Shown: piece after piece, positions 1-9,300 of the stretch
How positions within the stretch are numbered: position 1 is the first letter of the stretch
How the letters are laid out: each line of letters begins with the position of its first letter
From: Chryseobacterium contaminans
GTDB taxonomy: Bacteria > Bacteroidota > Bacteroidia > Flavobacteriales > Weeksellaceae
Direction: 5' to 3'
Assembly: GCF_001684955.1 (NCBI RefSeq)
Contig: NZ_MAYF01000090.1
Span: 1-49,682 of the forward strand
Length of the DNA stretch: 49,682 bases
Made by a program: the position numbers and the translations under genes
Notes under the pieces: generated by a model
Databases searched by the model: none
Told to the model about the DNA's origin: nothing
What the model saw: the letters and a program-made list of their open reading frames with translations, nothing else

Positions 1-689
1 AAACAGGCTTAACCGCTTCTGCAGGAATTTCCGTTAATAAATTTTTAGCTAAAGTAGCTTCTGACATCAACAAACCTAACGGCCAAAAAACCATCCATCC
101 TGATAAAGTAGAAAGCTTCCTGGAGGAGTTACCTGTGGAAAAGTTTTATGGGGTTGGAAAGGTAACCGCTAACAAAATGTTTAGCTTAGGAATTTATAAA
201 GGAAGGGATTTAAAGAGAAGGTCACTGGAAGATCTGGTAAGAATTTTTGGAAAATCCGGAAAGCACTATTACAATGTGGTTCGTGGTATTCATACCTCGG
301 AAGTTAAACCTCATCGCATCCAGAAAAGCGTAGCAGTAGAAAGAACTTTTTTTGAGGATCTTTTTGACGAACAGCAGATCAATGAAAAGCTGGAAAGCCT
401 AAGCCAGGAGCTCCATCAGCGTTTACAGAAAAATAATATTCTCGGCAGAACTTTAACCTTAAAAATTAAGTATAAAGATTTCTCTCTTTTCACAAGAAGT
501 ATAACCCGGGAAGAATATTTTACATCTCCTGAAGAATATTTCAATACAGGAAAAAAGCTTTGGGAGCTTCGTCCTTTCGATAAAGCAGTACGCTTGCTTG
601 GGCTGTCTCTTTCTCACCTGAATACGGAAGAAAAAAAGCTTGTTTCCGTTCAACTAAAAATCCCGTTTAAAGAATTCGAAAATGAATAG
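1..689 (+). CDS. dinB: DNA polymerase IV (Y-family), 3' part only
   Basis: This is the C-terminal part of a Y-family translesion DNA polymerase, which copies past damaged bases. The open frame is already running at base 3, so the gene begins before the window and the GTG at 135 is not its start. The first visible residues (TGLTASAGISVNKFLAKVAS) are the conserved palm segment, followed by the NKPNGQ stretch. Then comes the thumb helix-hairpin-helix region (PVEKFYGVGKVTANKM) and a little-finger domain of about 110 residues ending in KEFENE. The full protein is expected to be about 360 residues, so roughly 228 are seen. The amylase gene follows 45 bases downstream on the same strand without a visible terminator, so co-transcription is possible. 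The family assignment is secure from the motif order. Confidence 0.93.
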   Translation, partial: TGLTASAGISVNKFLAKVASDINKPNGQKTIHPDKVESFLEELPVEKFYGVGKVTANKMFSLGIYKGRDLKRRSLEDLVRIFGKSGKHYYNVVRGIHTSEVKPHRIQKSVAVERTFFEDLFDEQQINEKLESLSQELHQRLQKNNILGRTLTLKIKYKDFSLFTRSITREEYFTSPEEYFNTGKKLWELRPFDKAVRLLGLSLSHLNTEEKKLVSVQLKIPFKEFENE

Positions 690-734
690 GTTATATTTTT
701 TTGCTAACTTGTAGTCACCAAACCAGCAAATTAT

Positions 735-2207
735 ATGAACCCAACAATGATTCAGTTTTTCCACTGGTATTCTGAAGGTGGAGGAAAATTATGGAAAGAA
801 GCCGAAAAACAAGCCAAGTATCTGGCGAAACTGGGAATAACTTCTGTATGGTTTCCTCCTGCTTATAAAGGTACAAATGGTAGATATTCGGTAGGATATG
901 ATACCTATGATCTTTATGACCTTGGAGAATTTGACCAGAAAGGAACCATCCCCACCAAATATGGCACTAAAAAGGACTATTTAAAAGCCATCAAAGCTCT
1001 AAAAAGACAGAATATAGAGGTTATTGTAGATATTGTTCTTGGTCATAAGGCGGGCGGTGATGAGCTGGAAAAATTCAAAGCTGTAAAGGTGGATGAAAAT
1101 AACAGGGAAAAAGTAATTTCCGATGTTTTGGAAATTGAATCCTATACCAAGTTCACATTTCCAGGAAGAAACAAAAAATATTCTGACTTTGAATGGAATT
1201 TCACCTGCTTCAGCGGCGTGGATTATGCGGAAGGTATGGAATCCCATATTTATAAAATTTTATCTGAATATGGTGACGACTGGGAGGAAATGATCCATGA
1301 TGAAAAGGGAAACTATGATTACCTGATGTATAATGATATTGAACACAGGAATCCTTTTGTTCGGGAGGAACTCAACAACTGGGCAAAATGGTATTTTGAT
1401 GAAACTGATTTTGACGGAGTTCGTCTTGATGCCTTAAAACATATTTCTTTTGATTTTTATAAAGAATGGCTTACACTGCTCCGTTCCAATTCCGGGAAAA
1501 ACATTTTTGCTGTGGGGGAATATTGGGCTCCGGGGTATCTTCATCTGCTTCAAAAATATATTGAAGTTACTGAAGGCTGTATGAGTCTTTTTGACAGTTC
1601 ACTACAGAATAATTTCCATAATGCATCCAAAGAAGGTGATTCTTATGATCTCAGAAGAATTTTTGATGAAACACTTACTCAGGCAGATCCTTTACACTCA
1701 GTAAGCCTTGTGGCCAACCATGATACCCAGCCGCTTCAGGACCTGGAAGCTCCCGTGGAAGCATGGTTCAAGCCTATTGCCTATGCTTTGATTTTATTGC
1801 GGAAAGATGGATATCCATGTGTATTTTATCCGGATTTATATGGGGCTCATTATATTGATAAAGATAGGAGCGGACATGACCAGGAAATTTTTATGCCGAA
1901 AGTAGATGGCATTGAAGAGCTTTTAAAGGCGAGAAAAGATCACGCTTATGGTGAACAGAAGGATTATTTTGAGGATGCCAACTGTCTCGGATGGGTACGC
2001 ACCGGAGATGATGATCATACAGGCTGTGCCGTAGTGCTCAGCAATAAAGATTCTTATAATAAACCAATGGAAGTTGGAAAACGATATGCTGGAAAGAAAT
2101 TCAAAGACCTGCTGAAAAGATTCAAAACTAAAGTAACCATTGATGAAAATGGCTGGGGAGATTTTCCTGTTCCTGCGGGAAATGTAAGCGTCTGGATTCC
2201 TGAATAA
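735..2207 (+). CDS. cytoplasmic alpha-amylase, GH13 family
   Basis: A 490-residue glycoside hydrolase family 13 enzyme that should cut internal alpha-1,4 bonds of starch, glycogen or maltodextrins. There is no signal peptide: the protein starts directly in the barrel (MIQFFHWYSEGGGKLWKEA), as in E. coli AmyA and Bacillus amylases. The GH13 landmarks are in order: VDIVLGHKAGGDE near residue 97 (region I), GVRLDALKH with catalytic Asp232 (region II), VGEYW with acid/base Glu262 (region III) and VANHD with Asp330 (region IV). A short beta-rich domain C ends in VSVWIPE. The length matches the AmyA-like subfamily. The ATG at 735 is the only start that gives the full barrel. A shared hairpin terminator follows at 2229. 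The exact substrate cannot be read from sequence. Confidence 0.93.
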   Translation: MNPTMIQFFHWYSEGGGKLWKEAEKQAKYLAKLGITSVWFPPAYKGTNGRYSVGYDTYDLYDLGEFDQKGTIPTKYGTKKDYLKAIKALKRQNIEVIVDIVLGHKAGGDELEKFKAVKVDENNREKVISDVLEIESYTKFTFPGRNKKYSDFEWNFTCFSGVDYAEGMESHIYKILSEYGDDWEEMIHDEKGNYDYLMYNDIEHRNPFVREELNNWAKWYFDETDFDGVRLDALKHISFDFYKEWLTLLRSNSGKNIFAVGEYWAPGYLHLLQKYIEVTEGCMSLFDSSLQNNFHNASKEGDSYDLRRIFDETLTQADPLHSVSLVANHDTQPLQDLEAPVEAWFKPIAYALILLRKDGYPCVFYPDLYGAHYIDKDRSGHDQEIFMPKVDGIEELLKARKDHAYGEQKDYFEDANCLGWVRTGDDDHTGCAVVLSNKDSYNKPMEVGKRYAGKKFKDLLKRFKTKVTIDENGWGDFPVPAGNVSVWIPE

Positions 2208-2228
2208 AACCAATAATACATCAAAAAT

Positions 2229-2260
2229 AAAAGCGTTCATCAGTGATGTACGCTTTATTT
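2229..2260. terminator. bidirectional hairpin terminator between amylase and the leader peptide gene
   Basis: AAAGCGT at 2230-2236 pairs with ACGCTTT at 2250-2256, with a second small paired segment (CATCA/TGATG) inside. It is flanked by A-rich sequence on one side and TATTTTT on the other. It lies between two convergent genes and could serve both. Confidence 0.6.
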
Positions 2261-2279
2261 TTCTATATCATACAGAATA

Positions 2280-2447
2280 TCAGCATTTAATTCCACGACA
2301 GCTCCACAGATCCTGTGCCCATTCACAGCAGTAATTGTCTTCGTTATAAAAACAGCATATTCTGTCTCTGATAATGATTCCTCCTTTTAAGTGTTTAAGT
2401 TCCTCTCTGTTAATTTTACTTGCATATTGAAGCATTTTTGATTTCAT
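2280..2447 (-). CDS. small double-glycine leader peptide with six-cysteine core (bacteriocin-like)
   Basis: A 55-codon frame on the minus strand, ATG at 2447 and TGA at 2280. The first 23 residues look like a class II bacteriocin-type leader: charged and helical, with NREELKHLKGG ending in the Gly-Gly at 22-23 where PCAT-type peptidase/ABC exporters cut. The remaining 32 residues contain six cysteines (31, 32, 40, 41, 50, 55), two as adjacent pairs, plus two tryptophans, which suggests a disulfide-bonded or modified secreted peptide. Annotators of Chryseobacterium genomes often label such short GG-leader peptides bacteriocin-like; their targets are mostly unknown. No exporter, immunity or modifying-enzyme gene lies next to it in this window. 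It is followed by a shared terminator at 2229-2260. Function as toxin, signal or other secreted peptide is inference. The coding call rests on the leader motif and the cysteine pattern. Confidence 0.72.
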   Translation of the reverse strand: MKSKMLQYASKINREELKHLKGGIIIRDRICCFYNEDNYCCEWAQDLWSCRGIKC

Positions 2448-2587
2448 AGTTCAATGTTTTAGAATTTGGTTTTATAAATATAATAAAAAAACATTTTAAC
2501 TCATAACAATCTATAAAACAATCAAATAATAAAATTACAGTAAAACAACAATCCTATTAAGATTAAAAACTATTTCAGTATATTTAT

Positions 2588-3931
2588 TTACGATTCTATT
2601 TTTTCTATTTTTAAAATTTCCGGCCTTTCCGATTGATCTGAAATCTTCCCTGTTCTGGCAAATTCTGCCCAAAGTGCCCTGAGCTTTGTTCCATGTTCAT
2701 GAATACGTTCCCAAGGAATATTCTTCAGCATTTCTGAGGATTTCCAGGCTGATTCATTTCCGAAGATCAGAGGAAGATCAATACAATGGGGAGCTCCTAT
2801 TGAATTCTCTTTTAATTTGGAATGTATCCTGAATAAATAGACATTTCCGCCTCCTTTTGCATGATTTTCCGCAAACTGTCTGGCCGGCGTTCCATAGATA
2901 AATTCTGTAGTTTTTTCAACCGTTTTATCCATGATTTTCAGGCCCCATCCTTTTCCAAAATATTTATTTAAGGCTTCCGAAGTTTTGAGATAAAATGCTG
3001 TTTCATCATTATTCAAACCAATCAGCACATCATATTTTTTGGCATTTTTCCTCCATTTTTCAACAGATTCTTCTTCACTGCATAAGGGTGGAAATCCATA
3101 TTGAGTACCAAAAGGCATGGCTGCTTTCAAGCCAAATTTTATTACAGATGGAACAAACTTGCCATAATCATCCATCATTTTATAAATATCAGCCTCATCT
3201 TTAATCTCTTCTGTTTTCTTCAGAAATTCAGCTGACATTTTCTGTCTTTTATGCCGTAATCCCAGCGGAGCACTCTGAATAATGACACGTTGAAATAAGT
3301 TATCCACATTTTCTGAAATCATTAAATGAGCAATTGCATCCCCACCGGAAGACTGCCCAAGCAGGGTAACATTTTCCGGATCTCCCCCAACATCTGAAAT
3401 ATTGATTTTGATCCATTTCAAAGCCTCAATCATATCCAGTAATCCTAGATTGGGAGGTCTTTTTTCATCACCACCTAAAAAACCAAAGAGTCCCAAACGA
3501 TAGGAAACCGTAACCACAATGATATTCTGCTCTTTTACCCATTCGGTTGGATCAGCTGTAGGAAGATCTCCACATCCAATTTCATGGGAACCGCCATGAA
3601 TCCAGACAACTACCGGAAGTTTCTCATTATCATTTATATTTTCAGGGCGGGTTATAGAAAGATATTGGGTAGATTCATCCGGTTCAAATTCTTCAACAGG
3701 TGTTACCCCAATCATCTTTTCCACAAGCGGACTGAGTTTTTGCGGACACACCGGAGTTTTCTCCTGAAACCTGCTGTCAAAAACAAAATGCTCTACAGGA
3801 ACAGGTTTCTGAAATCGTTCCGAACGGGCATAACGAATGCTTTTTGCTTTGATGACTCCGTTTTCTTTGAATGCTGTAATTTTTCCGAATTGGGTATTGA
3901 GAACCACTGTTTCTATATGCTGTGAGCTCAT
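2588..3931 (-). CDS. type B carboxylesterase family hydrolase
   Basis: A 447-residue alpha/beta hydrolase of the carboxylesterase type B family (acetylcholinesterase/para-nitrobenzyl esterase relatives), expected to hydrolyse carboxylic esters. The oxyanion loop is seen as WIHGGS at 110-115. The nucleophile elbow is GQSSG at 192-196 with Ser194. The acidic partner is probably Glu310 in GLNNDETAF, and the catalytic His is His382 in GAPHCIDLP. The signature NLGLLDMIEALKWI upstream of the elbow is typical of the family. No signal peptide is present, so it should be cytoplasmic. It is somewhat shorter than the usual 480-550 residues because the C-terminal region is compact. The AraC gene lies upstream on the same strand 125 bases away. 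The natural substrate is unknown. Confidence 0.88.
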   Translation of the reverse strand: MSSQHIETVVLNTQFGKITAFKENGVIKAKSIRYARSERFQKPVPVEHFVFDSRFQEKTPVCPQKLSPLVEKMIGVTPVEEFEPDESTQYLSITRPENINDNEKLPVVVWIHGGSHEIGCGDLPTADPTEWVKEQNIIVVTVSYRLGLFGFLGGDEKRPPNLGLLDMIEALKWIKINISDVGGDPENVTLLGQSSGGDAIAHLMISENVDNLFQRVIIQSAPLGLRHKRQKMSAEFLKKTEEIKDEADIYKMMDDYGKFVPSVIKFGLKAAMPFGTQYGFPPLCSEEESVEKWRKNAKKYDVLIGLNNDETAFYLKTSEALNKYFGKGWGLKIMDKTVEKTTEFIYGTPARQFAENHAKGGGNVYLFRIHSKLKENSIGAPHCIDLPLIFGNESAWKSSEMLKNIPWERIHEHGTKLRALWAEFARTGKISDQSERPEILKIEKIES

Positions 3932-4056
3932 TTTTAAACTGTGAAAACTTTACAATAAAGATAATTCTGTTTTTTGAGAATAGAAAATTTATGCCGTTAA
4001 TAAACACAAATGACTGTAATGAATACACAAATTTACTTGTGCTATTGTGTTCAAAC

Positions 4057-4959
4057 TCAATTCAAAGTTTTGTATTCACTTGGAGAAACGCCTACTTTCG
4101 TTTTGAATAATCTTGTAAAGTGCTGTGGATATTTAAAGCCGAGATCATAGGAAATCTCACTAATTGATTTTCCCTGATCTAAAATCTGTTCTTTGGCTAT
4201 ATCGATGAGCTTATTGTGGATAAATTCCTGTGGAGAGATTCCTAATTCTTTTTTGATAAGGTCTCCGAAATAATTGGCTGAAAGATTCAGTTTTTCAGCA
4301 AAGTAATTCACCATAGGAAACCCTATATTTTTAGGATTTTCAGATTTTAAATAATCATCAACCAGGTTTTCAAATTTCCCGATGACTCCCTGATTGATAT
4401 GATCTCTGGTAATAAACTGACGGTCATAAAAACGCATGCAATAATTAAGAAACAGCTCAATATTATTTACAATTAATGATTTACTGTGCTTGTCAATTGC
4501 CTGTTCCAGCTCATGCTTTATATTGTTGAAACAGTCCAGGATAATCTCTCTTTCTTTTTCCGAAAGGTGTAATGCTTCATGTACATCATAAGAAAAGAAA
4601 TTATAATCTTTTATATTTTTTCCAAGATTGGTTCCTTTTAAGAGATCAGGATGAAAAATCAAAGCAAATCCTGCCGGCTGAACAGATTTTCCTTTATTGT
4701 AAATTCCATACGTTTGCCCTGGTGCAATAAAAACCAATGTTCCTTCCTGATAGTCATAGCTATGTTTTCCGTACTGCATGTCTCCACACATTACATCTTT
4801 CAGAAAAACGGTATAAAAGCCAAATTTTCTCCTGTATTGGCAAATGGGATCAGATTGGGAAAAATCAATCACACTTACCAATGGATGCAATGTTTCATGA
4901 TTGGCCATTTTATTATATTCCGAAACGCTGTTATAGATTTCAACCTCCTGATTTTCCAT
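4057..4959 (-). CDS. AraC family transcriptional regulator
   Basis: A 300-residue regulator with an N-terminal cupin-like sensing half (HSYDYQEGTLVFIAPGQTYGIY, around residues 65-90) and a C-terminal AraC/XylS double helix-turn-helix from about residue 195. The second HTH is clear in SISEISYDLGFKYPQHFTRLFKTKVGVSPSEYK, the family signature. It is divergently arranged with the alcohol dehydrogenase gene that starts 223 bases away. In AraC-type pairs the regulator often controls the neighbour, so it is a candidate activator of that gene in response to a small molecule. Its own putative -7 element (TAATTTTG on the minus strand, 4982-4989) overlaps the left arm of the inverted repeat at 4987-5032, which would allow autoregulation. 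The ATG at 4959 is the natural start. The ligand is unknown. Confidence 0.9.
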   Translation of the reverse strand: MENQEVEIYNSVSEYNKMANHETLHPLVSVIDFSQSDPICQYRRKFGFYTVFLKDVMCGDMQYGKHSYDYQEGTLVFIAPGQTYGIYNKGKSVQPAGFALIFHPDLLKGTNLGKNIKDYNFFSYDVHEALHLSEKEREIILDCFNNIKHELEQAIDKHSKSLIVNNIELFLNYCMRFYDRQFITRDHINQGVIGKFENLVDDYLKSENPKNIGFPMVNYFAEKLNLSANYFGDLIKKELGISPQEFIHNKLIDIAKEQILDQGKSISEISYDLGFKYPQHFTRLFKTKVGVSPSEYKTLN

Positions 4960-4986
4960 GAAGTATATTTTTTTTACAGTTCAAAA

Positions 4987-5032
4987 TTACCAATTTCCGG
5001 CATAACAGATATCGTGTATGTAAAATTGGTAA
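4987..5032. promoter_or_regulatory. candidate operator: perfect 10-bp inverted repeat in divergent araC/adh promoter region
   Basis: TTACCAATTT at 4987-4996 is the exact reverse complement of AAATTGGTAA at 5023-5032, with 26 bases between the arms. A related arm TTACCGGAAA follows at 5061-5070, and a further GGTAA lies at 5040-5044. The left arm overlaps a -7-like element for the araC gene. Binding by the AraC protein is inference; the repeat itself is directly visible. Confidence 0.5.
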
Positions 5033-5182
5033 GTAATTCGGTAATCTGTATAAGTTATGTTTACCGGAAAGTTTCGAATTTTGTACCGTTACAGAAACTT
5101 CCCAGTGGCTGATCCTGTATCAGATGAGAAGTATAGCAATTCATAATATCAACTTATTAATTCAAATAAAATAAATAATCAA

Positions 5183-6235
5183 ATGAACACATTTACAGTA
5201 AAAGCGTATGGGGCAGAGTCCACCACAGCAGACCTGAAAGAAATGAATATTGAAAGAAGAGAGGTTACCTCCAAAGATGTAGAAATTGAAATTCTATACT
5301 GCGGAGTATGCCATTCTGATCTTCATACGGCAAGAAACGATTGGGGCGGAACGATCTACCCTGCTGTTCCGGGACATGAAATTGTAGGAAGAATTACAAA
5401 GATAGGAAGCGAAGTATCCAAATTCAAAGTTGGTGATCTTGCCGGTGTAGGATGTATCGTAGATTCTTGTGGGCATTGCAACAGCTGCCAGCATGATCTT
5501 GAACAGTATTGCGAAAATGGATTCACCGGAACTTATAATGGAAAAGACAAACATTCGGGAGGTCATACTTTTGGTGGTTATTCTCAAAAAGTAGTGGTAG
5601 ACTCTCATCATGTATTAAAAGTTCCTGAAAATCTTGATCTGGCTGCTGTAGCCCCTCTTCTTTGTGCAGGAATTACAACATGGTCACCTTTAAGACACTG
5701 GAATGTAGGCCCTGATTCTAAAGTAGCCGTTGTAGGTTTAGGCGGATTGGGACATATGGCCATTAAGCTTGCCAAAGGTTTAGGTGCTGAAGTGACTTTA
5801 TTTTCAAGAACTCCTGGAAAAACGGAAGATGCTAAACAGTTAGGAGCAGATCATGTTATTATTTCTACTGACGAAAAACAGATGGAATCTGTAAAAGGAA
5901 AATTTGATGTGATTATTGACACTGTTCCTTATGTACATGATGTAAATCCTTATGTTACCACTTTAAATATCAGCGGAACACATGTTCTGGTTGGATATTT
6001 AGGAGGTTTAGAACCTATTTTGAATACGGTTCCTATGATCTTGGGAAGAAAATCAGTGGCAGGATCTGTCATTGGAGGTATTGCAGAAACTCAGGAATTA
6101 CTGGATTTCTGTGGAGAGCACAATATTGTATCGGAAATTGAAATGATTAAGATGCAGGATATTAATGAGGCTTATGAAAGAATGCTGAAAAGCGATGTGA
6201 GATACCGTTTTGTGATTGATATGCAATCCTTATAA
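5183..6235 (+). CDS. zinc-dependent NAD(P) alcohol dehydrogenase (YahK/cinnamyl type)
   Basis: A 350-residue medium-chain dehydrogenase that interconverts alcohols and aldehydes or ketones using NAD(P). The catalytic zinc ligands are visible as Cys43 in CGVCHSD, His65-Glu66 in PGHE and Cys161 in LLCAGITTW. Four cysteines of the structural zinc lobe are at 96, 99, 102 and 110. The Rossmann glycine motif VVGLGGLGHMA spans 183-193. Length and motif spacing match the E. coli YahK/cinnamyl alcohol dehydrogenase group, which is usually NADP-dependent and acts on aldehydes. It is divergent from an AraC regulator and followed by a strong terminator, so it forms a single-gene unit. Aldehyde detoxification is plausible but not shown by the sequence. 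Confidence 0.93.
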   Translation: MNTFTVKAYGAESTTADLKEMNIERREVTSKDVEIEILYCGVCHSDLHTARNDWGGTIYPAVPGHEIVGRITKIGSEVSKFKVGDLAGVGCIVDSCGHCNSCQHDLEQYCENGFTGTYNGKDKHSGGHTFGGYSQKVVVDSHHVLKVPENLDLAAVAPLLCAGITTWSPLRHWNVGPDSKVAVVGLGGLGHMAIKLAKGLGAEVTLFSRTPGKTEDAKQLGADHVIISTDEKQMESVKGKFDVIIDTVPYVHDVNPYVTTLNISGTHVLVGYLGGLEPILNTVPMILGRKSVAGSVIGGIAETQELLDFCGEHNIVSEIEMIKMQDINEAYERMLKSDVRYRFVIDMQSL

Positions 6236-6256
6236 TTTTCTACAGCATTATAAAAT

Positions 6257-6288
6257 AAAAAACCGCTTCTTAACTGAAGCGGTTTTTT
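6257..6288. terminator. bidirectional rho-independent terminator after adh
   Basis: ACCGCTTC (6262-6269) pairs with GAAGCGGT (6276-6283) around a six-base loop, with A-run and T-run flanks on both strands. It can end adh on the plus strand and the BNR protein gene on the minus strand. Confidence 0.85.
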
Positions 6289-6349
6289 ATTTTTATTTCA
6301 TAACAAGCAGCTCTTAAAAAGTCTGCAGGTTAAAAAACAGGGATAATAA

Positions 6350-9300
6350 TTAGTTTTTAATTAATTTCAGTGCTTTATTTTCTGTACCTGTTTTTACAAG
6401 CACCAGATAAAGACCTTTTGTAAGACTTTTTACGTCCATATCAATTTTTGGCCCTTTCTGTTTTTTCAGAGACATTACCTGTCTTCCGGAAGCATCATAC
6501 ACATAAACATCTACATCTCCTTTATTATTGGCAGGAAGCATAATCCCTGTAACATCGTCGGCAGGATTAGGCGCCAGCCTTATTCCTTCTTCTGATTTTA
6601 CAATATCCTTTACGCCTAGAGAAGCAGTAGGAATAATGGACTTAATAAGCCATCCATAAGATACAGTACCCGGATCGCTGGTCATACGAAGTCTCACTGC
6701 AATTTCATCTCCAGGGGCAAATGCTCCTAAATTTAAAGAACTGTTCTGGAATAAAGTTTCATTCACGTTAGCCGCCGTAAGAGCTGCTCCTCCATTGTTC
6801 CAGTTACTGAATGAAGCTTCATCATAAACACCCATGGTTGTCCAATTAACAAGGTCTTTAGATCCTTCTACATAGGCAAAATCATAACCAGCTTCTGTAA
6901 GGGCCATATGATTCATTGTCATTGCAGATGCAGGTCCTACAATTACCGGAGTTTTTATATAAGTCTGATAATTTGTTAAGTTGGCATATGGATGTCCAAC
7001 ATTATTCAATACATTATAGGTAAATTTATTAGACACATTATCTACTACAAATTTACCGGCTCCAATATATACATCATTGGTAGTAAAGGCAGGAACATTA
7101 ATAGCAGCTGCTCCACTATTAAAATTGATAATATCCAAAGATTTTGTATCCTTGATAGTTTCCTTGGTTCCGTTAGCATATACTCCGGTAACAGAAATAG
7201 AATGAACCCCTTCTGTTAAAGTTGAAGTTGTAGTAAATGTATAATCGGTATTAGGCTGAGTACTTGAAATTGTTGATACATAATTATTATCAACATACAC
7301 CTTAAGACTTGTAATCTGTGGGTTTGTATAATTAAATACTGCCTTAGCTTTCATATCATGAATAGCTACCTGATTGGCACTCTTTATAATTGGGCGTGCA
7401 ACATATTCAGGAAGTACATAAGTTGCCAGCTCAGGAATAGTGGCGGTCCATACTCCTCTACCATGAGTGGCAAGAACTACCTGGTCATTCACAATTTTCA
7501 TGTTCCAGATAGAAACCGGAGGCATAGTAGTTACAAGAGACCAGGTTGCACCACTATCTACCGTTTCAAATATTCCTATATCTGTTCCAGCCCAAAGAAT
7601 TTTGTCATCAAATGGCATTTCAATTAAACTATGTACCGGAACATTCGGGAAACCTGTGGATACAGATCCTGTACTATATCCGGAAATATCTGTCCATGTT
7701 GCCCCAAAATCATTGGTTTTAACCACCTTTGGCTGACTGGCTACAGAGAACAGCACATAGGCTCTGGATTCAGTAGTACTGGAAGGTGAAATTCCACTGA
7801 TATAGTAGTTACCTGTTGTAGGCATACTTCCTGTAGTTTTGGTAAACGTTGATCCATTATCTTTTGAAACGTTGATCTTAAACGTAGTTCCTGTTCCTCC
7901 TGAAACAGCAGATCCGGCCCATACTACATCAGGATTCGCAACTGATACTTTAACAGTGGCAAATGAAGCATTCCCATTCCAGGTTCCATTGTTTGCAGTT
8001 GTAAAACTAGTCAGTCCCCATGTTCGTCCAAAATCCGGAGATTTCCAGACGCCATTGGCAGATACTGTAAATACAACATCAGGGTTATTATTGGCATTGG
8101 CTAATTTTGAATAGAACGGAGATAATGCTGATCCATAATCTGCATTTCTGGCTACAAAACGGCCTGTAGTACTTACTCCCTGCTCTGTTCTTACAAAGTT
8201 ATTGTACTGCGAGCCAAATATCATTTCATTAGGCTTATTATAGTTCCAAAGGGCTTCAAAACCATCACCCCCCAATAAAGACAGGTAGTTTGATGTGCTT
8301 GAAGACGGAGCTGTAATGGTAGCTGAAGATCCGTTATCCTGAGCTCCTGTAACATAGGCATCTGCACCATTCTTTTTGTCAGCGCCGTAGAACTGTGTTG
8401 TATTAAGTCCTGTCACAGGATTACCCCAATCTCCCTGAGTTTCCCCTGGGTTTGTTTTATATTGTGTGGAATACACTCCACCGTCATTAGTTAACAATAA
8501 TCTAAATTGTGCAGGGTTTGCCGGATCAACCTGGCAAACGATTCCGTGCTGGTCAGGATGCACAGCTGTATTTAGATAAGCCGTATTATAACCACTTGCA
8601 ATGGAAAGTACATTGTATGAATTATCCGTAGTATCTACTGTAACCTTTGCAACAGAAACTCCACCTACGTAAATAATATTTTCATTAAACGGATGGGCTG
8701 CAATAGCATTATCATACCATCCCTGATCTCCAAGGATTTCTTTACTGTTTCCGGTTTTATAGGTTAGAGCCTGAAAGCTGGTTCCTGCGTTGGCAGACAT
8801 ATATATTCCTGTAGTTGTTCCTTCCTGACAGCTCAGATATATTTTACTTGGATTAACCGAAGATACAGCAATCTCAATTCTTTTTATCGCTTTATTCAGG
8901 GCCAGTGCATCAAATACTTTTGTCCAAGTTGCTCCACCATCCGTAGATTTAAGAACTCCTAAAGTATTAACAGAAGCATATATTGCACTGAAATCACTCG
9001 TCGCAACAAGATCCTGGGTAGAAACGTAAGCAGTTCCATTCACAGTTGACCCTGTAAAGGTCTGATTCCAGGTAGTTCCACCATCCTGGGTTACATAGAC
9101 TCCTTTTGACGTAGCTGCCAACAGATGGTTTGAATTGGCAGGATTTACCAATAATCTTCCTACATCACCAAAAGAGGCAGTGTTCAATAATCTAGTCCAG
9201 TGCTCTCCTGCATCCGTAGATTTTATAAGACCTGTCCCTGTAATCTTATCTAAATTACCAAATGGTTCTCCTGTTCCCGCATAAACAACATCCGGATTTT

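Noticed and set aside
999..1247. Minus-strand frame inside the alpha-amylase gene
   Set aside because: It overlaps the conserved amylase coding region fully and has no recognisable domain; it is a shadow frame.
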